From the NCBI GenBank assembly GCA_934365195.1, contig CAKRNA010000006.1:1-64000 (forward strand): 64,000 nucleotides of DNA, given 5' to 3'. Each line of letters opens with the position of its first letter. The stretch's first letter is position 1. Below the pieces are notes generated by a model. It was not told the DNA's origin, ran no database searches, and worked only from the letters and a program-made list of their open reading frames with translations. Shown one piece after another: positions 1 to 8,418 of the stretch. The position numbers and the translations under genes are program-made. This stretch comes from an uncultured Clostridia bacterium. GTDB lineage: Bacteria > Bacillota > Clostridia > Christensenellales > CAAEEZ01.

Positions 1-2897
1 GGCATATTGAAAGTGATTTCCGTTTGAGTTAGGTCCATACCCGTGGTGTCAAGCCCCGTAACTTCCCACTTGTCAAAGACTTTTCCAGTAGGGGCAGGGT
101 TTGCTGTCACCTTAATAATGTCGCCATATTGCGCATATCCCACCGTGTCTTCACCTTTTTTAGCCACACAATCGGTAACCAAAATATTATAGGACGCTTT
201 TACATAATTGTAATAGTACGTTACTGTTTGACCACTACCGCTTACAATTTGATTTAGACCTTCTACTCTGCTAAGTGTATGACCATAAAGCGATGGAGCA
301 GCCGTCCAATTAATGTAGCTTCCTACCGCAAGAGGTATTACGGCTTTATTTGCATTAGGCATTAGACTTCCGTCCTCGAATTTGTATTCAATATTAACGT
401 TTGCATATTGCTGGGTTTCGGTGTTGTCGTTTGCAAGCACATTTCCGTTTTCGTCAGTAACCACAAAGGCAACGGTATCGCCGTATTTTAAGTCAGCATC
501 AAGAGGAATTTGGTAAATGAGTTCACAATTCTCCAATCCCGAATTCATATTGCTACCTTCATAGCTCAAAGCACCTTTTGGCCAAAACTTGCTCTTTTCA
601 CTCCATACAGGAATAGTAAAAGTTTGCGTTGTTTCTAATTTTTGTCCGTCGGTCGTAGTTGCAACGCTTCCATCAGCCCGCTTTATCCACATTTTCATAG
701 TAACATAGCGCTGTGTAGTGTCCGATAAATTTTGTACGATGGTGCGGAGTTGAATTTTCTCACCCGCCATACTCGTGTTGAATTTATTTTTATCAATGCC
801 ACTTAGCAAAACACCTTTGCGATAATTTTCAAAATAATAATATCCGTTATATGTCGTATCCGCAAAGTCTGATGGCTTAGAATACTGCCCGGTATATTTC
901 TTGACTTCCGGATCGGCAACATAGAGGCTCTTGCCGTCTATGAGTTGCGACATTCTCTTGCTGCCTTGCAACTTGCATACTTCACAAAATTGATAGGTGG
1001 TGTCACGCATTAGGCATTCCCAACTCGAATTGTATGCAGTGTAAGTAGGAGATGTATGACAAGTAAAAGTTTTTCTAAATCCAAGCATTTTTTTCCATTT
1101 TACTTTTTCAGGATCGTGTGTGTATGCTACATTTAGAGATGTATAGTCAGTTGATTCTGTTGCACTAGTCATATATTCATCTCCAAGTTCTAGCAATCCG
1201 TGGCCAAGTTCGTGTGTAAAAGTCTTTTGCGCACGTGGGCTATCAGATGGAGTTATAAGATAATGAATACCACTTTTATAATTTCTATGTGAACCACCAA
1301 AATCTTGAGTTGTATTGACTAACACAGCAAACTGATTGATATATTTATGCACATAATAAAATGGCGGATACATTTTATCATCATCCCAAATAAACGTATC
1401 AGGATCAGTTTTGTTAGTGATATGAGCATCGTGAATTTGCTCAAGAAATGCAGGTCCTATACAGCGTTCGAAAATATGGTTTTTCCAAGCACTCTTGTTT
1501 CCTGAAATCCTCGGACCGCTCTTTTTATCAATAACCACGTCGAAAAACGTACTGCCGCCACTGTTAAAACTAGACTCCGATGCCGTGCAAAGTGCATAGA
1601 CATTGAAACGGTCGGCATAACTACGATATGGCTCGTACTGCATTGCGCCTTCCCACACCTTTTTGACGTCATCGATAAATTTTTGTTGTTGACTTTTAGT
1701 GTAGCCCTCACCACAAATGAGAATTACCATATTCTCGGTATCACTTCTTGTCTTTTGAATAGTATAGACAGGAATGGTCGGTGTGGAGTATTTGCCATCG
1801 CTAGAATAATATGGACCAAGTGTAAGTCTGAGTTGTTGATCGAGGCTTATGTCCCATTCTTGATTTGGATCCTCTTCCGGCTCGGCTACGGTATAGTCGT
1901 CCTCGATTTTGTCAGGCGCAGAGCCAACATAAGGATTACTCACACTGCCATCTCCGGAGGTCGTTACATAATAGTCTGAGTCGAGATAAAATGCAGGTCT
2001 TACTCCCATATAATCCGTCATTGGATAATGTCTTTCAATATAACCATTACTTTCCACATAGCGCATCAAATGATTACAACTGGAATAAGGCGTTCTAAGC
2101 CAATACGGCCAAGCCATTCCTTGCTCGTTTCTAGCTATATAATAATTGCCGAAATTTTTCCATACTGTATTGACTTGTTTAACGTCCAGTAGAAAAACCT
2201 TTTCGGTCGAGTTTTCGCCGTATGCGCTGTTGAAGTTGTTGGCAACGTTCTCAATATCCCTATTAAACTCCAAGTCAGAGCGACCTTCACCATCGTGAAA
2301 TCCCAAATTGTATTCGGGGTGAGATACGATTGAGCGTTGAGTCACGTTCTTCATTGCCGCAATCTCGGCTTTGGAAAAGTCATTCAAAAATCCTGCCTTT
2401 TGGTCATAAGCATTTCCATTTACAGACCCTTCCCTTGGCGGGTTGCCACACAACCATTTTACTTCGCCCGCCACTGCCGTAGAGTTGAGCCAAGAACGCA
2501 TATTGCTGTCTTTCCAATAGTTTGAGCCACGGTTGTCACGATTATAGTTGCGGCTGTGCGACTTAGAACGGTTGTTGTCGTTGGTCTTTGCGTCATAAGG
2601 AAGTGTGTCGATTACATTGTCTGCAAGCATAAGAGCACCTTTCTCATCGATACTTACACATCTCCATATTACATCCTTGCCATTGTACTTACCAAGGCTT
2701 ATATAATTCCCTAACTCTACTTGCGTTGTCGTTCTTGTTCCGTTTTCCGTCTTAACGCCTTGGGTGTTCACGACCATTTTATATTTTGCATTATCGGCGA
2801 TTATATGAGTTTTCATTGCTTCGCCACCAAAAATAGCAAGAATGAACATCATAGCAATTATTAAAGCAATGCTTGTTTTTTCAAAATATTTTTTCAT
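1..2897 (-). CDS. Secreted DUF6273-M64 metallopeptidase, partial
   Basis: I read this open frame by eye from an ATG at 2897, preceded by AAAGGAGG, to the left window edge, about 965 residues without a stop. Residues 1-27 form a signal peptide. About residues 40-330 match DUF6273, with the typical late W-L-R and GVRPAF patterns. The motif HELGHGLLELGDEY at about 562-575 is the HExxH zinc site and downstream acidic residue of peptidase family M64 (IgA-peptidase type). From about 700 the chain becomes beta-rich, with a MucBP-like segment and an InlB-type repeat containing the pattern VFDKWEV. Any wall anchor would lie beyond the edge. It probably cuts host or dietary glycoproteins outside the cell; the substrate is inference. 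The DUF6273-M64 fusion is notable. Confidence 0.85.
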   Translation of the reverse strand, partial: MKKYFEKTSIALIIAMMFILAIFGGEAMKTHIIADNAKYKMVVNTQGVKTENGTRTTTQVELGNYISLGKYNGKDVIWRCVSIDEKGALMLADNVIDTLPYDAKTNDNNRSKSHSRNYNRDNRGSNYWKDSNMRSWLNSTAVAGEVKWLCGNPPREGSVNGNAYDQKAGFLNDFSKAEIAAMKNVTQRSIVSHPEYNLGFHDGEGRSDLEFNRDIENVANNFNSAYGENSTEKVFLLDVKQVNTVWKNFGNYYIARNEQGMAWPYWLRTPYSSCNHLMRYVESNGYIERHYPMTDYMGVRPAFYLDSDYYVTTSGDGSVSNPYVGSAPDKIEDDYTVAEPEEDPNQEWDISLDQQLRLTLGPYYSSDGKYSTPTIPVYTIQKTRSDTENMVILICGEGYTKSQQQKFIDDVKKVWEGAMQYEPYRSYADRFNVYALCTASESSFNSGGSTFFDVVIDKKSGPRISGNKSAWKNHIFERCIGPAFLEQIHDAHITNKTDPDTFIWDDDKMYPPFYYVHKYINQFAVLVNTTQDFGGSHRNYKSGIHYLITPSDSPRAQKTFTHELGHGLLELGDEYMTSATESTDYTSLNVAYTHDPEKVKWKKMLGFRKTFTCHTSPTYTAYNSSWECLMRDTTYQFCEVCKLQGSKRMSQLIDGKSLYVADPEVKKYTGQYSKPSDFADTTYNGYYYFENYRKGVLLSGIDKNKFNTSMAGEKIQLRTIVQNLSDTTQRYVTMKMWIKRADGSVATTTDGQKLETTQTFTIPVWSEKSKFWPKGALSYEGSNMNSGLENCELIYQIPLDADLKYGDTVAFVVTDENGNVLANDNTETQQYANVNIEYKFEDGSLMPNANKAVIPLAVGSYINWTAAPSLYGHTLSRVEGLNQIVSGSGQTVTYYYNYVKASYNILVTDCVAKKGEDTVGYAQYGDIIKVTANPAPTGKVFDKWEVTGLDTTGMDLTQTEITFNM

Positions 2898-3030
2898 TAT
2901 GTTTTACCTCCTTTTGACTTTTTCGTTAGTAAGATTTAAAAGATAGGTTTTTCATTGGCTAAAACCTAAACTACTTTAAATTTGTCAAGGTTTTGTCAAA
3001 AAATCTAAATTATATTTATATAATTTCGAA

Positions 3031-3060
3031 TTTGTGCCAAAATTACTGCTTTTGTGCCAA
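3031..3060. promoter_or_regulatory. Direct repeat TTTGTGCCAA, operator-like
   Basis: Two perfect 10-base copies start 20 bases apart, close to two helical turns, about 135 bases upstream of the peptidase start. The spacing suits a dimeric regulator, but no regulator is known and the role is inference. Confidence 0.25.
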
Positions 3061-3231
3061 TGCACTTATCCTGCTTCCATTAAATTTCACAATTTCTTCG
3101 CAAAAATCTTGACTTTTAGCACCGTTGTATATTTGTTCCTTATAAAAGCAAAATCGCACCGCCCCATAGGCTATTACCTATGCAGCGATGCGTAAAAGTT
3201 CTATGTATTCGCCCCAACGGGCAGACTTACG

Positions 3232-3294
<63 letters not shown>

Positions 3295-3692
3295 AATGAT
3301 TGTCGCAAACTTGTCATACCTTGTCAACTCCTTTTGCCTGTGTTTTACATTTTTTTTTGCAGGTTTTTGCGAGATTGATAGTTACATAAGTTTATATAAC
3401 ATGTATTTTTTTAATTGTAACATAAGTTTTTTATAAAATCAATACCTTAATGTAAAATTACACAAAATCAAATATTCGCCCCTATTTATTCATTTCCTCT
3501 CATTTTCAACATCTTTTGCGCTATATAAAAACGCCCCGTGTTTTGTTGCCTTTTGTTTTACTTTAATATTTACATGATTTAGCAATATTTTGCCGTATTT
3601 ATTATTTTAGCACGCTATTTTATTACCACGATTTACCGCTATATTTACAAGCACGCATAATCTAATTAGCCGCTGCCATTACTTTTCAATTA

Positions 3693-3725
3693 CCCAGTAT
3701 TTACTGGTGGTTTAGCCGTTTTATT
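3693..3725. repeat. Copy of dispersed palindrome repeat (AGTAAATACT family)
   Basis: The core CCAGTATTTACTGG is a near-perfect palindrome followed by GGTTTAGCCGTTTTATT. Nearly the same arrangement is found at 63154-63187 and, in the opposite orientation, at 55470-55504. Confidence 0.6.
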
Positions 3726-3808
3726 TTTTGATTATCCCTGTACGATACCATAAATTAACCGCATAGGCAATCTTTTTACTTAACGGCTACGACAACTTGA
3801 AGTAATCG

Positions 3809-4393
3809 CTATATTATGCTTTCGATATAGTAGCCAAGCATTCCCATCAGCCCCGACAGTACCACGACGGTAATAACGGACGTTTTCTTTCGCAAGCCCA
3901 TTAGCAAGATGATGACAACTGCAATAATTATTCCTACCACGTCGATTTTTTCTGCCGATAGCGGAGTGTTTAGATCTACGTAGCCGAATAGGTTTTTTAG
4001 TAGCATATTCACAAAAGCAACAAGCACAAGCCCAACTACCACGGGAGAGATGCCGCTCATAATACCCTTTACCGTTCTGCTTTCGGTGTTTATTTTGCTT
4101 ACAAGCCTTGCAATAAACAAAATAATAAGAAAACTTGGCATAACGACGCCTAGCGTTGAGCAAATTGCTCCTACCGCTCCTGCTTGGCTAAAACCAACGA
4201 ACGTAGCCATATTTAAGGCAAACGGCCCCGGGGTAGACTCGCTTATTGCTATCATATTCATTAGTTCTTCAATCGTTATCCAGCCCTTACTTATCGTTGC
4301 TTGTTCGATAAGCGGAATCATTGCGTATCCGCCGCCGATTGTGAACAATCCTATTTTGAAAAACTCGAAAAACAACACTAGGTAAATACTCAT
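3809..4393 (-). CDS. Chromate transporter family protein, second half
   Basis: A 194-residue integral membrane protein of the CHR family in its short, single-domain form. It shows FTIGGGYAMIPLIEQ near residue 20 and SESTPGPFALNMATFVG near 50-66, the two signature loops of the family, followed by hydrophobic segments. Short CHR proteins come as adjacent pairs that work together as antiparallel halves, and the partner is directly upstream. The start codon overlaps the partner's stop (ATGA), with a GGAGG site inside the partner's 3' end, so the two are translationally coupled. Family members export chromate in proteobacteria. In anaerobic Clostridia the real substrate is unknown, so chromate should not be assumed. 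Confidence 0.85.
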   Translation of the reverse strand: MSIYLVLFFEFFKIGLFTIGGGYAMIPLIEQATISKGWITIEELMNMIAISESTPGPFALNMATFVGFSQAGAVGAICSTLGVVMPSFLIILFIARLVSKINTESRTVKGIMSGISPVVVGLVLVAFVNMLLKNLFGYVDLNTPLSAEKIDVVGIIIAVVIILLMGLRKKTSVITVVVLSGLMGMLGYYIESII

Positions 4394-5340
4394 TTCTCTA
4401 CCTCCTCGCCCTCGTTTTTCTCATTTCTGCCCGCAAATACTTCCTTTTCAGCCATATTTTCGGCTTTCGTGGTAGATTCGCTCACTTTTTCCAAGGTGTT
4501 TTCTTTTATAATTTCTTCCTGCTTAGAAGTTTCTTCCTGCTTATTTTCAGCGCTACCGCTCGCTTTTTCGCTAACTTCTTTGCTGTTTTCCTCACAATTT
4601 ACGCTAGTTTCTTGCTCTACTTTGTCGCTGTTGTTATCCGCCTCTACTAAATCTTTTTTTCCTTCTTGGCTGTCGGCTTTTAAGATTGCCGTTTCGCTAT
4701 TATCCACAGTATCGCCAACTTCACCGACGCTTGTTGTTTCGCCGATTTTAGCGGTTTTTTCCTTTTTTTCCTTGATTTTAGAGGCGGTGAAAGCATACAA
4801 AAATCCTAGCGCTCCGCCTATCAAAATTAAGTAAACGGCGCTTAACGAAGTGAAAAACGACACGAAAAACGCTGCAAAAAGTAGCAAAAACGTGAACCAA
4901 GTTTTGTCCATTTTCTTAAAAAACTTCAAACACGCATTACCGATTAGAATGACAACACCTGCCCTAACGCCTTTGAAAACCCATTGTATAACGGGCACAC
5001 CCACAACGTAGTCCTTGCACACCGACACAATGGAAATAATGGTAAACGACGGCAAAACAAAGCCTAGCGTACAAAAAAATGCGCCCCAAAACTTATGTAG
5101 TTTGTAGCCGATAAAGGTGGCAAGGTTTATTGCGATAGGTCCCGGAGTGGACTCCCCGATTGCAATCATATTCATCATTTCGTCCTCGGTTACCCATTTT
5201 TTCTTATCGACAAGTTCTTTTTCAAGCATTGCGATAATGGCGTAGCCGCCGCCGAAAGTCAAAAAACCCACCTTTAAAAAATATAAAAACGTTCTAAAAA
5301 GCGACGCTTTATTTGGATCTTTTGGTTGTTTTTTCTTCAT
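4390..5340 (-). CDS. Chromate transporter family protein, first half, with acidic tail
   Basis: A 316-residue protein: a CHR membrane domain in about the first 190 residues (FLTFGGGYAIIAMLEKELV and GESTPGPIAINLATF), then a roughly 120-residue tail very rich in Glu, Lys, Ser and Asn that looks disordered. I chose the ATG at 5340 over the upstream ATG at 5394 because a promoter (TTGACT, 17 bases, CATAAT) lies between them and its predicted start point falls on this ATG. There is no Shine-Dalgarno sequence, so the mRNA is probably leaderless. It is followed by the second half with a 4-base overlap. The charged tail is unusual for this family and its role is unknown. Confidence 0.8.
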   Translation of the reverse strand: MKKKQPKDPNKASLFRTFLYFLKVGFLTFGGGYAIIAMLEKELVDKKKWVTEDEMMNMIAIGESTPGPIAINLATFIGYKLHKFWGAFFCTLGFVLPSFTIISIVSVCKDYVVGVPVIQWVFKGVRAGVVILIGNACLKFFKKMDKTWFTFLLLFAAFFVSFFTSLSAVYLILIGGALGFLYAFTASKIKEKKEKTAKIGETTSVGEVGDTVDNSETAILKADSQEGKKDLVEADNNSDKVEQETSVNCEENSKEVSEKASGSAENKQEETSKQEEIIKENTLEKVSESTTKAENMAEKEVFAGRNEKNEGEEVEK

Positions 5341-5346
5341 AATTTC

Positions 5347-5375
5347 ATTATGCGCAAGTAAACGAAAAAAGTCAA
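5347..5375 (-). promoter_or_regulatory. Promoter giving a leaderless transcript
   Basis: The -35 TTGACT (5370-5375) and -10 CATAAT (5347-5352) are 17 bases apart. Six bases separate the -10 from the ATG, so transcription should begin at or next to the start codon. Confidence 0.55.
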
Positions 5376-5489
5376 ATATTATTGACTTTTTCATTAGTTA
5401 GTTTTGTAAATTATTGTGATTTATTTTTATTTTTTAGTTTCCTATTTACTTTATCTAAACTAATATAAAAATTTCAATATCCCTTTTTA

Positions 5490-5769
5490 ACAATCCCTCC
5501 GACGCTTTGCGCCACCTCCCTTTGCACAAGGGAGGCTTATTTGGATTGAGTAAAATCAATACTTTTTCACACAAGGGCGGCTTAATAGGATAATATAAAT
5601 CAATGCTATTTTTTCAAGGGAGGCTTAATAGGTTCTTAGTTTTTAAACTTAGATTATTACTTTTTTATCTAATTATCTTCAAAGAGAAAAAATTTCAACC
5701 ATAAATTAGCATTAACAAAAAACGGCCCCTTTGTGTAAAGGGGGCTGCCAAAATCGGCTGGGGGATTGT
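5490..5769. mobile_element. MITE-like element, copy 1 (280 bp)
   Basis: The element starts with ACAATCCCTCC and ends with GGGGGATTGT, which are inverted repeats of one another. The left end holds the hairpin CCTCCC...GGGAGG and the right end CCCCTTT...AAAGGGG. The middle contains degenerate tandem copies of an AAGGGAGGCTTAATAGG-like unit about 50 bases apart. It has no coding capacity. A second copy with the same ends lies at 38230-38556. It fills most of the gap between the deacetylase and the chromate transporters. Confidence 0.65.
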
Positions 5770-5828
5770 ACTACTATACAATGACTTATTATATTTTATT
5801 CATAATTCAAGGGTTCTTTTTTTAATAA

Positions 5829-6641
5829 TTATATTTTGTACTTTTTCATAAAGTCCCAAGTTGTCAGCCTTCCGTCACGGTTGTAGCGCTTTAATAGTTT
5901 TAAATCACTAATATTTGTTAGGTAATTTTTCCCCTCGTTACAAGTAAGCGTGCAAATATATCCCATATCGCTAAGCACCTGCTCGCTTGTTTCGTTATAA
6001 AGCCCGTACGGATAGGCAAAAATATACGGCTTAGTGCCCGTGATTTTCGTAATTTTGTCGTGGTTTTTCTTAAAATCCTTTTGTATCACCCTTTTATACT
6101 CGTCAAGGCTTTCGCCACGTAGTTTTTTAACGCCTATTCGCCCTTTATCGCCGTGCAAAGCGTAAGTATGGCTTGCAATTTCCACGTACTTAGAGGCATT
6201 TTTCACGTCCTCCTCGTCCATATATCCGTACTTTGCCGTTTTGTCCGTCAGCCTCTTATCGTCCATATACCCGCCCACCACGGCAAACACACCGCTTACT
6301 CCGTACTTTTTCATAATAGGAATAGCGTACTTGTAATTCCCGTAAAAGCCGTCGTCAAAAGTAAGCACCGCAAGTTTACCTTTTCTTATTTTTGCGCCGT
6401 TTAAAATGGCAATTAGCCCGTCTATGCCCACTATTTCGTAGCCGTAATTTTTAAGATATTTAATATCTTCTTCAAGCCTATCCTTGCTAATTACGTACTT
6501 ACCCTCGCCCTTATCCACCACGCCGTGATACATCAAAACGGTGACCTCTATCGGCATAGTTTTTGCGCTTGCAACCTGCAAACTACTAGGGCAAGTTAGC
6601 AACAATAATATGGTTAAAAATACGTAGGATATCTTTTTCAT
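5829..6641 (-). CDS. Secreted polysaccharide deacetylase (NodB / CE4)
   Basis: A 270-residue exported esterase that should remove N- or O-acetyl groups from a polysaccharide such as peptidoglycan. Residues 1-26 are a signal peptide. Metal and catalytic motifs are present: TFDDG at 94-98, SHTYALHG at 157-164 (the H-x4-H pair) and FAYPYG at 208-213. The ATG at 6641 is preferred over 6689 because it begins the signal peptide and a promoter-like CATAAT lies six bases before it. No Shine-Dalgarno site is visible, as for the chromate transporter. The length fits a single-domain CE4 enzyme. The substrate is not known. Confidence 0.85.
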   Translation of the reverse strand: MKKISYVFLTILLLLTCPSSLQVASAKTMPIEVTVLMYHGVVDKGEGKYVISKDRLEEDIKYLKNYGYEIVGIDGLIAILNGAKIRKGKLAVLTFDDGFYGNYKYAIPIMKKYGVSGVFAVVGGYMDDKRLTDKTAKYGYMDEEDVKNASKYVEIASHTYALHGDKGRIGVKKLRGESLDEYKRVIQKDFKKNHDKITKITGTKPYIFAYPYGLYNETSEQVLSDMGYICTLTCNEGKNYLTNISDLKLLKRYNRDGRLTTWDFMKKYKI

Positions 6642-6647
6642 AGTACT

Positions 6648-6676
6648 ATTATGTGCGCTAATTAAAAAAATATCAC
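6648..6676 (-). promoter_or_regulatory. Promoter giving a probable leaderless transcript
   Basis: The -10 CATAAT (6648-6653) lies six bases before the deacetylase ATG, with GTGATA (6671-6676) 17 bases further upstream. The geometry is identical to that at 5347-5375. Confidence 0.45.
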
Positions 6677-6684
6677 GCTTTATC

Positions 6685-6700
6685 CCCACTATTTACTGGG
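6685..6700. repeat. Palindrome CCCACTATTTACTGGG
   Basis: A divergent member of the AGTAAATACT palindrome family, located just upstream of the deacetylase promoter. Confidence 0.4.
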
Positions 6701-6913
6701 CATTTTAAAATTATCGCTAGTAGCCGTAGCAAAGTTTTTGTTTTGTTTCTCTTCACGCCATAATCTTAGCAACAAGGCAATATATAAATTGTAACAAATA
6801 TAAAGCCACCCTATAAATTTTTAGTTTTGCCCTTAAAACCACCCTAAAAAACTTAAATTTCAGCCATTACAACCCTTCTATCGCCGCTCCGACTTCCACA
6901 ATAAAAAACTTAC

Positions 6914-6936
6914 AAAAAAAGAGGCTGTCCGCCTCC
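6914..6936 (-). terminator. Rho-independent terminator
   Basis: The minus strand reads GAGGC-GGACA-GCCTC followed by seven T, directly after the oxidoreductase stop. It ends the three-gene redox operon. Confidence 0.85.
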
Positions 6937-6943
6937 TTTCTAA

Positions 6944-7537
6944 TTAAAACTCTTTTGCTATATCTAAAACTTCTTTTTGATACTTTTCATAATTAGCCTT
7001 TACGGTGGTTTCGTCCCCCTCAAGCCCCTCGGCATTTACAAAATAACTTTTGCCCATACCGTACTTTACGCTAAGCACCTTGAACCACTCTAAGCCGAAC
7101 GACGTATTCGTCACGGTGTTTGTGTTGCCGCCGCTGGTGTAGATAACCAAGCATTTTTTGTTTTCAAGCCTGCTCGAACCGTCCTCTCTTTTAATTTTCT
7201 TTTTTCTAAACACCCACAAAACGTAATTAACAAGGCTTGGCGGAACTAATAAATTCCAGTTTGGACAAGCAAAAAGATACTTGTCATACTCCAAAAACTC
7301 GTCGGTCAAATTTTCAAACTCGCCGTAAATATCGGCTTTGCCATCTTTTACAATGCCTTTTAGCCTATACGCAAGCATATCCCTGTCGCATGACGGATAC
7401 TCAACGTCGCCTATCTCCTTTACCGTTATTTCGTCCTCAGGGTTTTTTAATAAGTACTCCTTCGTAAAATCCTTTACCAGTTTGCTCGAATAAGCCTCGC
7501 CTACGGGGTTTGCGTTTATTATCAAAATTTTTGCCAT
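6944..7537 (-). CDS. Flavodoxin-like NAD(P)H oxidoreductase (azoreductase family)
   Basis: A 197-residue cytoplasmic protein of the FMN-dependent NADH-azoreductase / flavodoxin-like fold family. It opens with MAKILIINANPVGEAYSSKL, the first strand and FMN-phosphate loop, and carries ACPNWNLLVPPSLVNY and VIYTSGGNT, which match the two further flavin-contacting loops of AzoR. Length is normal for the family (about 200). AzoR-type enzymes reduce azo compounds and quinones, and the physiological substrate is usually a quinone or electrophile. Last gene of an operon with the two genes upstream, with GGAGG before the ATG. Confidence 0.8.
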   Translation of the reverse strand: MAKILIINANPVGEAYSSKLVKDFTKEYLLKNPEDEITVKEIGDVEYPSCDRDMLAYRLKGIVKDGKADIYGEFENLTDEFLEYDKYLFACPNWNLLVPPSLVNYVLWVFRKKKIKREDGSSRLENKKCLVIYTSGGNTNTVTNTSFGLEWFKVLSVKYGMGKSYFVNAEGLEGDETTVKANYEKYQKEVLDIAKEF

Positions 7538-7550
7538 AATTCCTCCGCTG

Positions 7551-7853
7551 TTATTTCTTCTTTATCTCGTTTTTTTCGTATTTTTGCAAAAATTCGTCAC
7601 GCCTTTTTGCAATCAGCCTCCACTCTACAAAGCAACTTACGTACACCAAAACAGCCATACACGACCAGCCTAACGTAAAGCCAAGTTGGTTTGCGCTAAT
7701 AGATATCGCCACGATAATTGCCGTAGTAATCGTAAGCAAAATCAAAATCAGCCTAATTATTTTCAGCGTCATTCTGTCGTCTTCAAGCCGTTTTTTGTAG
7801 TAGGCTTTGTCGCCCATTTGCTCTCTTAGTCTTAGTTCTTTTTCCTTATTCAT
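7551..7853 (-). CDS. Small two-helix membrane protein
   Basis: A 100-residue protein I cannot assign to a family. A charged N-terminus (residues 1-28) precedes two hydrophobic helices at about 29-52 and 57-77, then a Lys/Glu-rich tail. This suggests two membrane segments with both ends on the cytoplasmic side. It overlaps the upstream C_GCAxxG_C_C gene by 8 bases and is followed 13 bases later by the oxidoreductase, so it is co-transcribed with redox proteins. No catalytic motif is visible. Confidence 0.6.
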   Translation of the reverse strand: MNKEKELRLREQMGDKAYYKKRLEDDRMTLKIIRLILILLTITTAIIVAISISANQLGFTLGWSCMAVLVYVSCFVEWRLIAKRRDEFLQKYEKNEIKKK

Positions 7854-8304
7854 TTATCAGCCCGTTTTCTAATAGATACCTTTCCAAAATATCGATAGAG
7901 TCCTCCACAAATCTTACACAAGGGCGCACCTTGTAGTATTTTTCGTCCCTTTTTTCCGAAATAGGCGTTTTGGTCACACTAAGATTTTTAAGTAGTTCGC
8001 CGCAAATAATCGTGTCGTTTTTCTCGGTGAATTCCTTAATCAGCCCTTGTAGTAAGGCGTAACTATCGTCCTTATCCTTTTTTACGTCCTGCACCTTATT
8101 AGTAAGCAAGCCCGTAACGATAGCCATAGCGGATATCGTACCGCAAATATTCCTAGTCCTTGCAAAGCCTGCGCCAAAGCCTGTGGTAAGGCTAATTAGC
8201 ACGTCCTCGCTAAGCGGTAAATCGTTTTTGAACGCTAAAACCACACTTTGACAGCAGTTGTAACCTTTTACAAAAGCCTCTCTTCCTAGTTCTTTTCTAT
8301 CCAT
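7846..8304 (-). CDS. C_GCAxxG_C_C family protein
   Basis: A 152-residue protein of the C_GCAxxG_C_C family, a group of putative redox-active proteins whose biochemical role is not established. The cysteines are at C17-C18 (GYNCCQS), C54 (RNICG), one in the IICGELL segment and one in VRPCVRF. The central GFGAGFAR is the glycine-rich helix turn of the family. First gene of a three-gene operon; the ATG is preceded by GGGGG and an extended -10 promoter (TGTGTGGTATAAT) about 30 bases upstream. Probably involved in electron transfer or disulfide chemistry with the downstream flavoprotein (inference). Confidence 0.75.
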   Translation of the reverse strand: MDRKELGREAFVKGYNCCQSVVLAFKNDLPLSEDVLISLTTGFGAGFARTRNICGTISAMAIVTGLLTNKVQDVKKDKDDSYALLQGLIKEFTEKNDTIICGELLKNLSVTKTPISEKRDEKYYKVRPCVRFVEDSIDILERYLLENGLINE

Positions 8305-8333
8305 ATCGTGCCCCCGATTTTTTCTTCGTAAAT

Positions 8334-8346
8334 ATTATACCACACA
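8334..8346 (-). promoter_or_regulatory. Extended -10 promoter TGTGTGGTATAAT
   Basis: A perfect TATAAT with the Gram-positive extended -10 (TRTGn) and a poor -35. The same 13 bases occur before the ferredoxin at 14236 and nearly so before the one at 13788. Confidence 0.6.
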
Positions 8347-8374
8347 AGCAACAAATCGTAAATATTATTTTGCG

Positions 8375-8403
8375 TTGACAAAGCATAGTTAATTAGTTAG
8401 AAT
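8375..8403 (+). promoter_or_regulatory. Promoter of the tyrosine phosphatase gene
   Basis: TTGACA (8375-8380), a 17-base spacer, then TAGAAT (8398-8403). It diverges from the promoter at 8334-8346. Confidence 0.7.
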
Positions 8404-8418
8404 ATTGTAGAGGTGAAT

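Noticed and set aside
1683..2525. Several plus-strand open frames across the first 2.5 kb
   Set aside because: They are antisense to the long peptidase frame, lack ribosome sites and resemble no protein family.
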